This document shows, piece after piece, positions 53,030 through 61,878 of a DNA stretch of 64,000 nucleotides. Position 1 is the first letter of the stretch; each line of letters begins with the position of its first letter. A program made the translations under genes and the position numbers. The DNA is from Caballeronia udeis (GTDB lineage Bacteria; Pseudomonadota; Gammaproteobacteria; Burkholderiales; Burkholderiaceae): positions 124,001 through 188,000 of the forward strand of contig NZ_FCOK02000006.1 in assembly GCF_001544555.2 (NCBI RefSeq). The letters run 5' to 3'. The notes beneath the pieces were generated by a model that was given only the letters and a program-made list of their open reading frames with translations, was not told the DNA's origin and ran no database searches.

Positions 53030-53632
53030 TCAGGGGCCGCACAACCGGTGAGTAATCAAGGCCGCCGCATCGGCTACGGAACATTGAGTGGTATTGATGC
53101 GAATGTCGGGGGTGGCCGGTTCTTCATAGGGGGAATCGACACCCGTGAAATTCTTGATCGCTCCCAGTCTTGCCAGCTTATAAAGCCCTTTGGGATCGCG
53201 TCTTTCTGCAACAGCGACGGGTACATGCACATGTACTTCCATGAACCTGTGAGGTCCGGCAATCGCTCGTGCCAGTTCCCGGTCGGCGGCAAAGGGGGAG
53301 ATGGCGCAGACCAACACCAGCAGACCGGCGTCAGCCATCAGTCGGCTGACTTCGCCTGCGCGCCTGATGTTTTCATGCCGATGTTCGTTGGAAAAACCGA
53401 GATCCCGGCATAGCCCGGTGCGCAGCGTGTCCCCATCCAATAGAAAAGTGTGTTTGCCGCTTCTATGGAGCCTCAGTTCCACGGCGCTCGCGATGGTCGA
53501 TTTTCCAGCCGCGGAGAGCCCCGTGAACCAGACGATGCCGGGAGTTTGTCGAAGCGACTCAGCCCGGTCCCTCGCACTCACTGAAAAGGCATGGGGATAA
53601 ATGGGCGGTGTGCTATCGATTGGCAGGTCCAT
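53030..53632 (-). CDS. cysC: Adenylylsulfate (APS) kinase
   Basis: 200-residue kinase that phosphorylates APS to PAPS, the activated sulfate for reduction or sulfation. Walker A GLSAAGKST at residues 38-46. DGDTLRTGLCRDLGFSNEHR and ENIRRAGEVSRLMADAG are the APS-binding and family blocks. The usual C-terminal KGLYKLARLGAIKNFTGVDSPYEEP is present. A stand-alone cysC without cysD/N or assimilation genes here points to PAPS supply for the nearby sulfotransferase rather than for cysteine synthesis. No ribosome site was pinned down. Confidence 0.92.
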   Translation of the reverse strand: MDLPIDSTPPIYPHAFSVSARDRAESLRQTPGIVWFTGLSAAGKSTIASAVELRLHRSGKHTFLLDGDTLRTGLCRDLGFSNEHRHENIRRAGEVSRLMADAGLLVLVCAISPFAADRELARAIAGPHRFMEVHVHVPVAVAERRDPKGLYKLARLGAIKNFTGVDSPYEEPATPDIRINTTQCSVADAAALITHRLCGP

Positions 53633-53880
53633 TTAACCTCCGCGCCGGTGCGCATAAGATGGCTTCAATAGCGCTACGGTTCTGATAGTTTGGTGGCAAG
53701 CGAGAGTTTCCATTGTGTACAACATGTGCCCGGACGAACATTGATAAAACGCCAGGCTGATTTGATAGATAGTCTAGTTGGATGCCGCGGCAGGCGTGTT
53801 ACAGCAAGGGCCACAACCCTTACGCGTCTTTACTGGAAGCAGTTTGTTGAAAACCGGTTGAGGGTTTTAACCATGACGGC

Positions 53881-53907
53881 GTGGTCCCGTGGTCCCGTGG
53901 TCCCGTG
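53881..53907. repeat. Short tandem repeat
   Basis: GTGGTCCC is repeated three times head to tail, then GTG (53881-53907). It sits in the 582-bp region between cysC and the sulfotransferase gene, where no gene was recognised; an open frame of 62 codons on the minus strand (53830-54018) is unassigned. Confidence 0.8.
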
Positions 53908-54214
53908 CGACAAGAGCAGCTGCTTGAAAAACTTCACGACTTCACACTCAATTCGTCCTGACTCAGGAACCGGATCGTTATAAAACTCCGATGTCGTGTT
54001 ACCGCCGTTTACGAACACAGCCTTGCTGGATACCGGCTCTTCTTCACTTGGTCCTGCCAGGCGCCGCTGAAGTATTACGGTGTGTTGCGAAGGGAAATTA
54101 AAAAAAGACCGCGGGATCTATTCATACATTAGCATCTCGGCCATTGTCATCAAGCGATGCCGGCCCTCAGCGGCATGTGCCAAACGCACGCCATTGCTTG
54201 GCTCGAGATTACTT

Positions 54215-55375
54215 ATGCAAAAAACAGCGCCAGCAGCGTCCCCGATATTCATTCACTCACTATTTCGGGCCGGTAGCACGTACCTCTTCAATAAATTTCG
54301 TTATACAGATGAATTATATTGTTACCAGGAACCATGCAATGAAGCGCTCATCGATCTGGATAGTCATCCTGATGGATTTCTAAAACCTCCGGACTATGAC
54401 AGCCGCATGCTGAGGCATCCAACGCTTACGGCACCGTATTTTTACGAGTATTACTGTATCCGGGATCGTCTGAAAGGTCTGTTCAGAAAATCCTTCAGCT
54501 ACGAGGAATATTTCACGGGACCAAGACTTCCAGATGCGCAAAGGAAGTATTTTTCCACCTTGATTGAAGCAGCGCCAAAACGACCATTGCTGCAGTTCTG
54601 CCGCAGTGCGGGGCGCATGGAAGCACTCAAGCAGGAATTCGGAGGTGTTCACATCCATCTCTGGAGAGAGCCGCGTGGCCAGTGGTGGTCCTATAAAATT
54701 TCCGACTATTTCGATGCCACTACCCAGGCGACCTATAACGCATTCCAGTTACCCGAAGTCCTGACGAAAATCCGGATGCTCGCCAGCATCCACAGTTTCC
54801 GAGGACGTTCCGTCAACAGGGAGATCGCCTTTTACCGGAGTCATCCAACAGGTTCACGGGACAGCTATCTCGCGTTCTTCGGCATGTGGCTTTATTCGTT
54901 CATTGAGTGCGAACGGTACGCGTCCGAAACAATTTGCATCAACAAGCTCAACAACGTTGACTACCGTACGCGAGTCACGCATGCATTGTCGCTTGCAGGC
55001 GTTGACGGATTGGAATTCAGCGATGCGAAGCTGGCAAACACAATATTGTCAGAAACAGAGGTGTCATTTTACGAAAATATCGAAAACGAGGTTGCGCAGA
55101 TGTTCTGTGAATGTGGTTACGCACGATCGGAAGTCATGGCAGCCCTTGGCGCCGGAAGGGCTGTCATGCCTCCTACTTCGGATGCGCTCGCGGATACTTT
55201 GCGAAACGAGATCGCCCGGCTACGAGCGCTGGCGTTTGCGCATTGGGACTCGCACACGGCGAGCGAATGTCAGATCTTCCCCAGAGTGTCGTCGACATGG
55301 CGGGGCTTGATGCAGCGTTTGAAGCGATACTCCGGGCAAATATTATTACAAAGTAAAACTGATGATCGTGGATGA
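54215..55375 (+). CDS. Sulfotransferase-like protein
   Basis: 386-residue protein with a P-loop-like sulfotransferase fold. The 5'-phosphosulfate-binding loop appears as SPIFIHSLFRAGSTYLFNKF near residues 9-28. A 3'-phosphate-binding candidate is FCRSAGRMEALKQEFGG, followed by LWREPRGQWWSYK. It should transfer sulfate from PAPS to a glycan or other surface molecule. The start ATG 54215 is preferred over the open frame from 54080. Lower GC than its neighbours, which suggests acquisition by transfer. Next to it are cysC (PAPS supply) and a glycosyltransferase fragment. The acceptor is unknown. Confidence 0.75.
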   Translation: MQKTAPAASPIFIHSLFRAGSTYLFNKFRYTDELYCYQEPCNEALIDLDSHPDGFLKPPDYDSRMLRHPTLTAPYFYEYYCIRDRLKGLFRKSFSYEEYFTGPRLPDAQRKYFSTLIEAAPKRPLLQFCRSAGRMEALKQEFGGVHIHLWREPRGQWWSYKISDYFDATTQATYNAFQLPEVLTKIRMLASIHSFRGRSVNREIAFYRSHPTGSRDSYLAFFGMWLYSFIECERYASETICINKLNNVDYRTRVTHALSLAGVDGLEFSDAKLANTILSETEVSFYENIENEVAQMFCECGYARSEVMAALGAGRAVMPPTSDALADTLRNEIARLRALAFAHWDSHTASECQIFPRVSSTWRGLMQRLKRYSGQILLQSKTDDRG

Positions 55376-55427
55376 AAAACGACCGTGAAAAAGTGACTGC
55401 ATTCCAGATAGCGGCCTTTCAGCCAAT

Positions 55428-55601
55428 ATGATGAACACCTCAGCACCTTGCAGCGCGGTTGGAGAGCGGCCCAAGCGCGTTGCGTTTGTCATGTCGAATG
55501 CGATTGGCGACACGTTGGTGTCAATGGTCAGATCCGCGCGCGCATGCAACCAGGACATCCACGTGAACCACTTCCGTCGCATAACTATCCGCTTGAAGTA
55601 G
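55428..55601 (+). pseudogene. Fragment of a glycosyltransferase family 9-like gene
   Basis: 57 codons starting MMNTSAPCSAVGERPKR. The following RVAFVMSNAIGDTLVSMV matches the start of ADP-heptose/GT9 glycosyltransferases (GlxIGD loop). It then runs into HVNHFRRITIRLK and a stop at 55599-55601 instead of the remaining 300 or so residues. Further downstream (to about 55780) another frame (LFDGAVVVLRHGG, GWIAYAFPKPSLAKL) may be a later piece of the same gene. Broken. Confidence 0.5.
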
Positions 55602-55872
55602 ATCCTGGCTGGCATGTTGACAAAAACCCTCTTTTCGATGGCGCCGTTGTTGTTCTTCGGCATGGCGGCGTGGGATGGATCGCGTATGCCTTTCCTAAGC
55701 CCAGCCTCGCGAAGCTGAACGATGTGCTGTCGGCCCAGGTGTCCCATTCGTTTGACATGAGCTCCATACCTGGCTGAAGTGCTGTGCCGGATAACCCATG
55801 ACGCCGGCTGGAAAACGGCGGTCTTGATAAAGCGATGCCGGTTGCTTCATCTCGCCATCTTACGTAACCGGC

Positions 55873-55975
55873 TTGACAACCTGGCAATGCCGGTCGGTCT
55901 GCGCGCTCAGCGGAGACAGGACGGACCAAAAAATTGCACGAGCGGTCGCCGGCCCGGCAGGCGAGGCGAGGTCTG
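55873..55975 (+). pseudogene. Decayed C-terminal copy of the YqaE/Pmp3 gene
   Basis: The frame reads VCALSGDRTDQKIARAVAG, matching VYALSEYKTDRKIARAVAG of the intact YqaE-like protein at 52708-52899. The DNA of the two copies (52837-52908 and 55897-55974) is clearly similar. The N-terminal helices are unrecognisable. Interval 55602-56209 otherwise shows no gene. Confidence 0.65.
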
Positions 55976-56209
55976 AGGGCATGCCGGACCGCACGTTTGG
56001 TCTAAGCGGGTTCAGCAAACTCCGGAGCGACTGCCTATACTATTCGCGTTGTTACGAGCCACGTTGTTGGTCAGCGACGCGCACCCAGCTTGATCGCATC
56101 CGCATCCTTCCGGTGCCGGCACCTGTAGCCGGACCGCATCGGCATCCTGATGAGCGTATCTGCGACGTGACCGACTTCTCCCTGTTCCCACAGTCAGGAG
56201 ATTCCCGCC

Positions 56210-56773
56210 GTGCACGATCAATCATCCCCAACCCGTTTCATCGACGAAACTGTCGGCCCTAAAACCGCCGCACCCGCCCGGCACGCGCGTACGCAATCGA
56301 TCGAACCCGTCACTATTGCCGTCGAGCTTTCTATCAACGGCAGAAATTACGCGCTAATGCTGGATCCTCGCACCACGCTGCTGGACGCGTTGCGTGAGCA
56401 CCTGCACCTGACCGGCACGAAGAAAGGCTGCGATCACGGCCAGTGCGGCGCCTGCACCGTCCACGTGAACGGACGCCGCGTGAATGCGTGCCTGTGTCTC
56501 GCCGCCAACCATGCGGGCGACGAGGTCACGACCATTGAAGGCATTGGCAGCTCCAGTGCGATGCATCCCATGCAGGCCTCGTTCGTCGAGTGCGACGGTT
56601 ATCAATGCGGCTACTGTACGTCCGGGCAGATCATGTCCGCGCTTGCCTTGCTCGAAGAGCCGGTCGGCCCCTCCGATGCCGACGTTCGCGAAGCCATGAG
56701 CGGTAACCTGTGCCGCTGCGGCGCCTATCAGAACATTGTTGCCGCGATCCAGGTCGTGCGCGGCAAAGCCTGA
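56210..56773 (+). CDS. paoA: Aldehyde oxidoreductase, 2Fe-2S subunit
   Basis: 187-residue small subunit of a molybdenum hydroxylase (xanthine-oxidase family, PaoABC type). The plant-type [2Fe-2S] cluster uses Cys74, Cys79, Cys82 and Cys94 (KGCDHGQCGACTVHVNGRR). The second cluster is in GYQCGYCTSGQIMSAL and GNLCRCGAYQNIVAAI. E. coli PaoA has a twin-arginine signal, but the 30 residues here (MHDQSSPTRFIDETV) show no RR motif, so this complex is probably cytoplasmic. Start GTG 56210, preceded by AGGAG. First of a three-gene operon. Confidence 0.9.
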   Translation: MHDQSSPTRFIDETVGPKTAAPARHARTQSIEPVTIAVELSINGRNYALMLDPRTTLLDALREHLHLTGTKKGCDHGQCGACTVHVNGRRVNACLCLAANHAGDEVTTIEGIGSSSAMHPMQASFVECDGYQCGYCTSGQIMSALALLEEPVGPSDADVREAMSGNLCRCGAYQNIVAAIQVVRGKA

Positions 56774-56784
56774 GGAGCGCCGAC

Positions 56785-57789
56785 ATGGAACTGTTCCAGC
56801 TTTCCCGCGCGAACGACGTGCAGGACGCGATCAAGGCAGGCGCTGCGTCACATACCGCACAGCAGGGCGCCGACGTGCGTTTCCTGGCAGGCGGCACGAC
56901 GCTGCTTGACCTGATGAAACTGAACGTCGAGCGGCCGGGCCGCGTGATCGATATCAGCCGCCTGCCACTGAATGGCGTCGACGCTCTACCAGATGGCGAC
57001 GTGAAGATTGGCGCCACCGTGCGCAATGCCGATCTCGCGCACCATGCGCTGATTCGCGATGCGTACCCGGTGCTGTCGCAGGCGTTGCTGGCCGGGGCGT
57101 CGGCGCAACTGCGCAACATGGCGACGACGGGCGGCAATCTGTTGCAACGCACACGGTGCGTGTATTTCCGCGATACCGCCATGGCTTGCAACAAGCGTGA
57201 ACCCGGCTCGGGGTGCGCTGCAATCAGCGGTTTCAACCGGACCCTGGCGATCCTCGGCGTAAGCGATGCGTGCATTGCCAGCAATCCATCAGACATGAAC
57301 GTGGCGCTCATGGCGCTCGAAGCGGTAGTTCATATCCAGGGAACGCGGGGCGCGCGCAGTGTCGCCATCGACGATTTCTTCCTGTTGCCCGGCACCACGC
57401 CGGAGCGCGAAACAGTGCTTGAACCCGGCGATCTCATCACACATGTCACTTTGCCGCCGCCGGCGGAAGGTGGCCGGTCGCTCTATTCGAAGCTGCGCGA
57501 CCGGGCCTCGTACGAGTTCGCGCTGGCGTCGGCGGCGGTGGTTGTCACGGTGACCGGCCGCCGCGTCAGCCACGCGCGTATTGCGTTGGGCGGCGTGGGC
57601 ACGAAGCCGTGGCGCTCGCGCGAGGCCGAGGCTGCGCTCATTGGCGCACCGCCGGATACGGCGACCTTCAGACGCGCCGCAGCGGACGCACTTGCCGGCG
57701 CCCGGCCGCAAAGCGGCAACGGCTTCAAGGTCGAACTGGCGCAACGCTGTCTGGTCCACGCACTGACGCTCGCGACGAGCGCCGCCTGA
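56785..57789 (+). CDS. paoB: Aldehyde oxidoreductase, FAD subunit
   Basis: 334-residue medium subunit carrying FAD (FAD-binding_5 domain with FLAGGTTLLDLMKLNVERP and AGASAQLRNMATTGGNLLQRTRC). The insertion TRCVYFRDTAMACNKREPGSGCAAI contains the four cysteines that bind an extra [4Fe-4S] cluster in PaoB. The CO-dehydrogenase C-terminal domain starts at about residue 220. ATG 56785 follows a GAGGAG and lies 11 bp after the first subunit. It passes electrons between the molybdenum site and the [2Fe-2S] subunit. Confidence 0.9.
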   Translation: MELFQLSRANDVQDAIKAGAASHTAQQGADVRFLAGGTTLLDLMKLNVERPGRVIDISRLPLNGVDALPDGDVKIGATVRNADLAHHALIRDAYPVLSQALLAGASAQLRNMATTGGNLLQRTRCVYFRDTAMACNKREPGSGCAAISGFNRTLAILGVSDACIASNPSDMNVALMALEAVVHIQGTRGARSVAIDDFFLLPGTTPERETVLEPGDLITHVTLPPPAEGGRSLYSKLRDRASYEFALASAAVVVTVTGRRVSHARIALGGVGTKPWRSREAEAALIGAPPDTATFRRAAADALAGARPQSGNGFKVELAQRCLVHALTLATSAA

Positions 57790-57811
57790 TCTCGCCGAAA
57801 GGAATTCACCC

Positions 57812-60037
57812 ATGTCTACTGTGCAAGATTCCCTGCATGCGGTCATCGGCCGGCCGCACTCGCGCATTGACGGACCGCTGAAGGTCAGCGGCGAAGCAAC
57901 CTACACGTCGGACGTCGACCTGCCGGGCCTGCTGCATGCGGTCCCGGTGAGCAGCACTATTGCCAGCGGCAAGCTGGTCTCCCTCGAATTCGCCGCGGCG
58001 GAATCCATGCCCGGTGTGCACGCGGTATTGCATCGCGGCAACATTGGCCGTTTCTACCGGATCTCCGGCAATTCAATCGATACCGGCTACGTTGACGAGG
58101 CACGTCCGCCGTTCGAGGACGACATCATTCGCTATTACGGCCAGTACGTTGCGCTCGTAATAGCGGATACGTTCGAAGCCGCGACGGCGGCGGCCGCCGC
58201 CGTCAAGGTTGGTTATGAAACCTCCGCGCACGATGTGAGCAGCACGCTGTCAAGCGATGCGGAACAGAAGGTTGAAAGCGAGCGCGGCGACGCCGCGAGC
58301 GCTTTCGACAACGCGCCCGTCAAGCTCGACGAAAGCTATGTGACGCCGGTCGAGACGCATAACCCGATCGAGCTTCATGCGACCGTCGCACACTGGGATG
58401 GAGATAGTTATACGTTCTACGAAACATCTCAGGCCATCTCGAACCATCAGGGCACGCTGATGCAGATGCTCGGCCTGCCGAAAGAAAAGGTGCGGGTCAT
58501 CTCGCGTTACCTGGGTTCGGGCTTCGGCGGCAAGCTGTGGATGTGGCCGCATTCGCTGCTCGCCGCCGCTGCGTCGCGCCACACAGGGCGCCCGGTGAAG
58601 CTCGTGTTGAGCCGCAAGATGATGTTCCAGAACGTCGGGCATCGACCGCTGACGCAGCAACGCGTGCGTCTTGGCGCGAACGCCGACGGCACGCTCACCT
58701 CCATCCGCCATGACTACCTGAACCACAGGTCGATCCTCGACGCGTATTCCGAAAACTGCGGTGAAGCCACGCCGCTGTTGTACAGCACGCCGAACCTGCG
58801 CGTGAGCTCGGGCACCGTGCCGCGCAACGTCGGCTCGCCTACGGCCATGCGCGGACCCGGCGCGGTGCCGGGACTCTTTGCGCTTGAATCGGCCATGGAC
58901 GAGCTTGGCTTCAAACTGGGTATCGATCCGGTGGAGCTGCGTATCAGGAACGAACCGCGCGTTGATGAAAGCAACGGCCTGCCGTTCTCATCGCGTCACC
59001 TGGTGGAGTGCTTGCGCACGGGCGCGGACAAGTTCGGCTGGGCGCAGCGCACACCCGGTATTGGTTCCATGACGCGTGAGGGCCTGACACTGGGCTGGGG
59101 CGTGGGGGCTTGCAGTTGGCTGGGGCTCAGGTTCTCGGCCGAAGCCACGGTCGACCTCCGCGAGGACGGAACGGCGAGGGTGGTATGCGGCACACAGGAT
59201 ATCGGCACCGGCACTTACACCGTCCTCGCGCAACTCGTGGCGGCGCAAACGGGGCTGCCGCTGGACAAGATAGAGGTTGGTCTCGGCGATACCGCTCTGC
59301 CGCCCGGACCGATATCCGGCGGATCGGCTGCAACCGCTTCGGTGATTCCAGCCGTTTTCGACGCCGCTCGCGCGGCGATCGGCACCGTGCTCGCACGCGC
59401 TGCGGCGGTGTTCGGATCACCGTTCGAGGGCGCCGGCGCGGACACGCTGGCGTTCAGTGAGGGCCGGGTGCATCGCAAGGGTGAAACGCCGGCAAGCGGC
59501 GTGCCGTTCGGCGACATACTGGCCGCGGCAAAGATGCACGCGGCATCGGGAAGCGGCCGTGCGGTGGGCGGTTTCGATGACCCGTTGAAGAAGAAGTTCT
59601 CCATCCATTCGTACGGCGTGCATTTCGCCGAGGTCACGTGGCAACCGGAGATCGCGCAACTGCGCGTGAGCCGCGTGGTCACCGTGATCGATGCGGGGCG
59701 CATCCTCAACCTGAAGGCCGGGCGCAACCAGATTGAAGGGGCGATCGTCATGGGGGTGGGCATGGCGCTGTTCGAGCATACGAGCTATGACGAACGGACC
59801 GGCGCACCGATCAACAGCAATCTCGCCGATTACATCATGGCGTCGAATGCGGACACGCCCGCGCTGGACGTCACGTTCCTGGACCATCCCGATACGATCT
59901 TCAACGAGCTGGGTGCGCGGGGTATTGCCGAGATTGGTCTGGCGGGGATAGCACCGGCGATTACCAGCGCGGTTCATCACGCGACAGGGGTACGGGTCCG
60001 GCGGCTGCCGGTGATGATCGAGGATTTGCTGGTTTGA
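57812..60037 (+). CDS. paoC: Aldehyde oxidoreductase, molybdenum-binding subunit
   Basis: 741-residue large subunit that binds the molybdenum-cytosine-dinucleotide cofactor and oxidises aldehydes to acids. VIGRPHSRIDGPLKVSGEATYTSDV opens the first domain. SRYLGSGFGGKLWMWPH and GSPTAMRGPGAVPGLFALES are cofactor and substrate blocks. The C-terminal NELGARGIAEIGLAGIAPA carries the catalytic Glu. AAAGGAA precedes the start. In E. coli the PaoABC complex detoxifies aromatic aldehydes, a fitting role next to aromatic-ester and gallate genes. No dedicated chaperone gene (PaoD) is seen after it. Confidence 0.92.
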   Translation: MSTVQDSLHAVIGRPHSRIDGPLKVSGEATYTSDVDLPGLLHAVPVSSTIASGKLVSLEFAAAESMPGVHAVLHRGNIGRFYRISGNSIDTGYVDEARPPFEDDIIRYYGQYVALVIADTFEAATAAAAAVKVGYETSAHDVSSTLSSDAEQKVESERGDAASAFDNAPVKLDESYVTPVETHNPIELHATVAHWDGDSYTFYETSQAISNHQGTLMQMLGLPKEKVRVISRYLGSGFGGKLWMWPHSLLAAAASRHTGRPVKLVLSRKMMFQNVGHRPLTQQRVRLGANADGTLTSIRHDYLNHRSILDAYSENCGEATPLLYSTPNLRVSSGTVPRNVGSPTAMRGPGAVPGLFALESAMDELGFKLGIDPVELRIRNEPRVDESNGLPFSSRHLVECLRTGADKFGWAQRTPGIGSMTREGLTLGWGVGACSWLGLRFSAEATVDLREDGTARVVCGTQDIGTGTYTVLAQLVAAQTGLPLDKIEVGLGDTALPPGPISGGSAATASVIPAVFDAARAAIGTVLARAAAVFGSPFEGAGADTLAFSEGRVHRKGETPASGVPFGDILAAAKMHAASGSGRAVGGFDDPLKKKFSIHSYGVHFAEVTWQPEIAQLRVSRVVTVIDAGRILNLKAGRNQIEGAIVMGVGMALFEHTSYDERTGAPINSNLADYIMASNADTPALDVTFLDHPDTIFNELGARGIAEIGLAGIAPAITSAVHHATGVRVRRLPVMIEDLLV

Positions 60038-60043
60038 GGTGGC

Positions 60044-60066
60044 GGGCGGGCCTGCGTGGCCCGCCC
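60044..60066. terminator. Hairpin after paoC
   Basis: GGGCGGGCC (60044-60052) and GGCCCGCCC (60058-60066) form a perfect 9-bp GC stem with a five-base loop, six bases after the paoC stop. No T-run follows. Confidence 0.6.
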
Positions 60067-60352
60067 GGAATGTACTTACGTCCGCGCCGGCCTGACTGGA
60101 TCATCTGGACACGCTCCAGAATGGTGCAATTTATGCAATTGATAGCCCGACTGGACCGCGTAGTTTAAAAAGCAAACCGGTCTGCTTAACAAGCACGCCC
60201 CGAGCGATCCCTGTTCCTTGATATCAACGTGCGGCGAATAGGACCAGAAAACAACATTTGGTGATATTCGTAGTATTGAACTAGTTGTTTTTTTGGAATA
60301 GATTAACTTCGGCTCGCGTTCTCCACGAAAGTTGTTGCCAGACATTTTCAGT

Positions 60353-60432
60353 GCGAGCTTGAGACCGCGAGCTTGCTTGCGGTCTCACCCCATTACAGTG
60401 TTTTGACGATAGTTTTTCATTTTGTTTATTAT
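60353..60432 (+). promoter_or_regulatory. Leader hairpin and promoter of third porin
   Basis: GCGAGCTTG is directly repeated at 60353 and 60367. TGAGACCGC (60360-60368) and GCGGTCTCA (60379-60387) form a perfect 9-bp hairpin with a ten-base loop. Just downstream, TTGACG (60403-60408) and TATTAT (60427-60432) fit a -35/-10 pair with an 18-bp spacer in an AT-rich stretch before the porin at 60541. The rest of 60067-60352 shows no recognisable gene. Confidence 0.5.
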
Positions 60433-60540
60433 CAATCTATTTAGGCATACAAATAAAATACCTTAACGAATCAAAGGGCCGGATATCTTCTAATACTTGA
60501 AAACGAAAAACCTTTCCCGTGTCTGAGCGTGGAGAAAGAG

Positions 60541-61695
60541 ATGAAGAAGAGTGCACTAAGCGTAATCTCGTTGGCGCTCCTTGGTGTGGCAGGCGGAGTG
60601 CGGGCGCAGTCCAGCGTTACCCTGTATGGAACAATCGACGCGGGCGTCGGTTATGTGAAAACCAGTCAAGGCGCGCGATGGGGTTTTATCGACGGGACTT
60701 TGTCGGGTGATCGCTGGGGTTTGAAGGGTTCGGAAGATCTCGGCGGCGGCATGAAAGCAATCTTTGATTTGGAAAATGGCTTTGATGTCGGCACGGGGCA
60801 GTTAGGCCAGGGCGGCCGCGAATTCGGGCGTCAGGCATTTGTCGGTTTGTCGGGTAACAGCTGGGGCACGTTGACGCTCGGGCGGCAATACGACCCACTG
60901 GTTGATATGGTTCAGCCGCTGACGGCTGACAATTATTTCGGGAGTATTTTCGCGACACCGGGTGACGTGGACAACTACGACAATAGCCTGCGTGTATCCA
61001 ATGCCGTGAAATACGTCTCGCCCAACTATTCGGGCTTGCAGTTCGAGGGACTGTACGCGTTCAGCGGTCTGGCCGGCCGCACGGGGCAGGGGTACACCTA
61101 CAGCGGGGCAATCACCTACAACAATGGGCCGCTTGGTATTGCGGCGGGTTATTTCCTCGCCACGAACCCCAGCCCGACTGCGGGCGCATTTCGCGACGGC
61201 TGGGACCCGACTTCATCGTCAGACGCAATCTTCGACGGAGCGATCAACAACGGTTACGCAACCGCCAAATCGCTGGGCATTGCCCGTGCGGGTATTCAGT
61301 ATGCGCTGGGTCCGGTAACCGTCGGCGGCTCTTACAGCAATGCGCAGTATAAAAACGACGGCGATTCAACCTTCACGAGCACCGAGAAGTACAACGTTGG
61401 CAATGCGTTCGTCAACTACCAGGCGACCCCGGCCATGCTGTTCGCCGTAGGCTACTCGTTTGAGAAGGCGAGCGGGAACACGTCGGCCACGTATAACCAG
61501 GCCAGCCTTGGCGCGGACTATTCATTGTCCAAGCGTACCGATCTTTATGCGGTCGGCGCGTATCAGCACGCCAGCGGTACGCAGCTCAATCCGGACGGCA
61601 CGACGTCGCCGGCGCAGGCTTCGATCGGCTCGTATGGTTTCAACGGCACCGCCAGCCAGGAAATGTTCATCCTTGGCATGCGTCATAAGTTCTGA
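60541..61695 (+). CDS. Outer-membrane porin, OmpC-type
   Basis: 384-residue beta-barrel porin. The signal peptide ends VRAQ before SSVTLYGTIDAG. GLKGSEDLGGGMKAIFDLE, FGRQAFVGLSGNSWG and the C-terminal MFILGMRHKF with terminal Phe match the family. ATG 60541 is preceded by GGAGAAAGAG; GTG 60529 is also in frame. It follows the aldehyde oxidoreductase operon by about 500 bp, with its own promoter, and is convergent with an MFS gene. Specificity unknown. Confidence 0.92.
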   Translation: MKKSALSVISLALLGVAGGVRAQSSVTLYGTIDAGVGYVKTSQGARWGFIDGTLSGDRWGLKGSEDLGGGMKAIFDLENGFDVGTGQLGQGGREFGRQAFVGLSGNSWGTLTLGRQYDPLVDMVQPLTADNYFGSIFATPGDVDNYDNSLRVSNAVKYVSPNYSGLQFEGLYAFSGLAGRTGQGYTYSGAITYNNGPLGIAAGYFLATNPSPTAGAFRDGWDPTSSSDAIFDGAINNGYATAKSLGIARAGIQYALGPVTVGGSYSNAQYKNDGDSTFTSTEKYNVGNAFVNYQATPAMLFAVGYSFEKASGNTSATYNQASLGADYSLSKRTDLYAVGAYQHASGTQLNPDGTTSPAQASIGSYGFNGTASQEMFILGMRHKF

Positions 61696-61878
61696 GGGGC
61701 GTTGTTGACAGTTGTCCTGAATCCCCTGGGCAACAGTTATCGGCATCAGGTTCATACGCGAAGGCGCTCAGAAATCCAATTGCGTCAGGACTTGACGCAT
61801 CGTCGTCGCACGAAGCGCTGTTGTTGTGTGACAGCGCCGGCATTTGGTCAGCTCAGACGAACACCGGCCATGCACGAT

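Noticed and set aside
53830..54018. 62-codon minus-strand frame between cysC and the sulfotransferase gene
   Set aside because: No start signal and runs through the GTGGTCCC tandem repeat; not assigned.
60076..60345. 89-codon open frame on the minus strand before the third porin
   Set aside because: No ribosome site, no recognisable feature and it covers a leader region with promoter-like elements. Could be a gene remnant, but not supportable.
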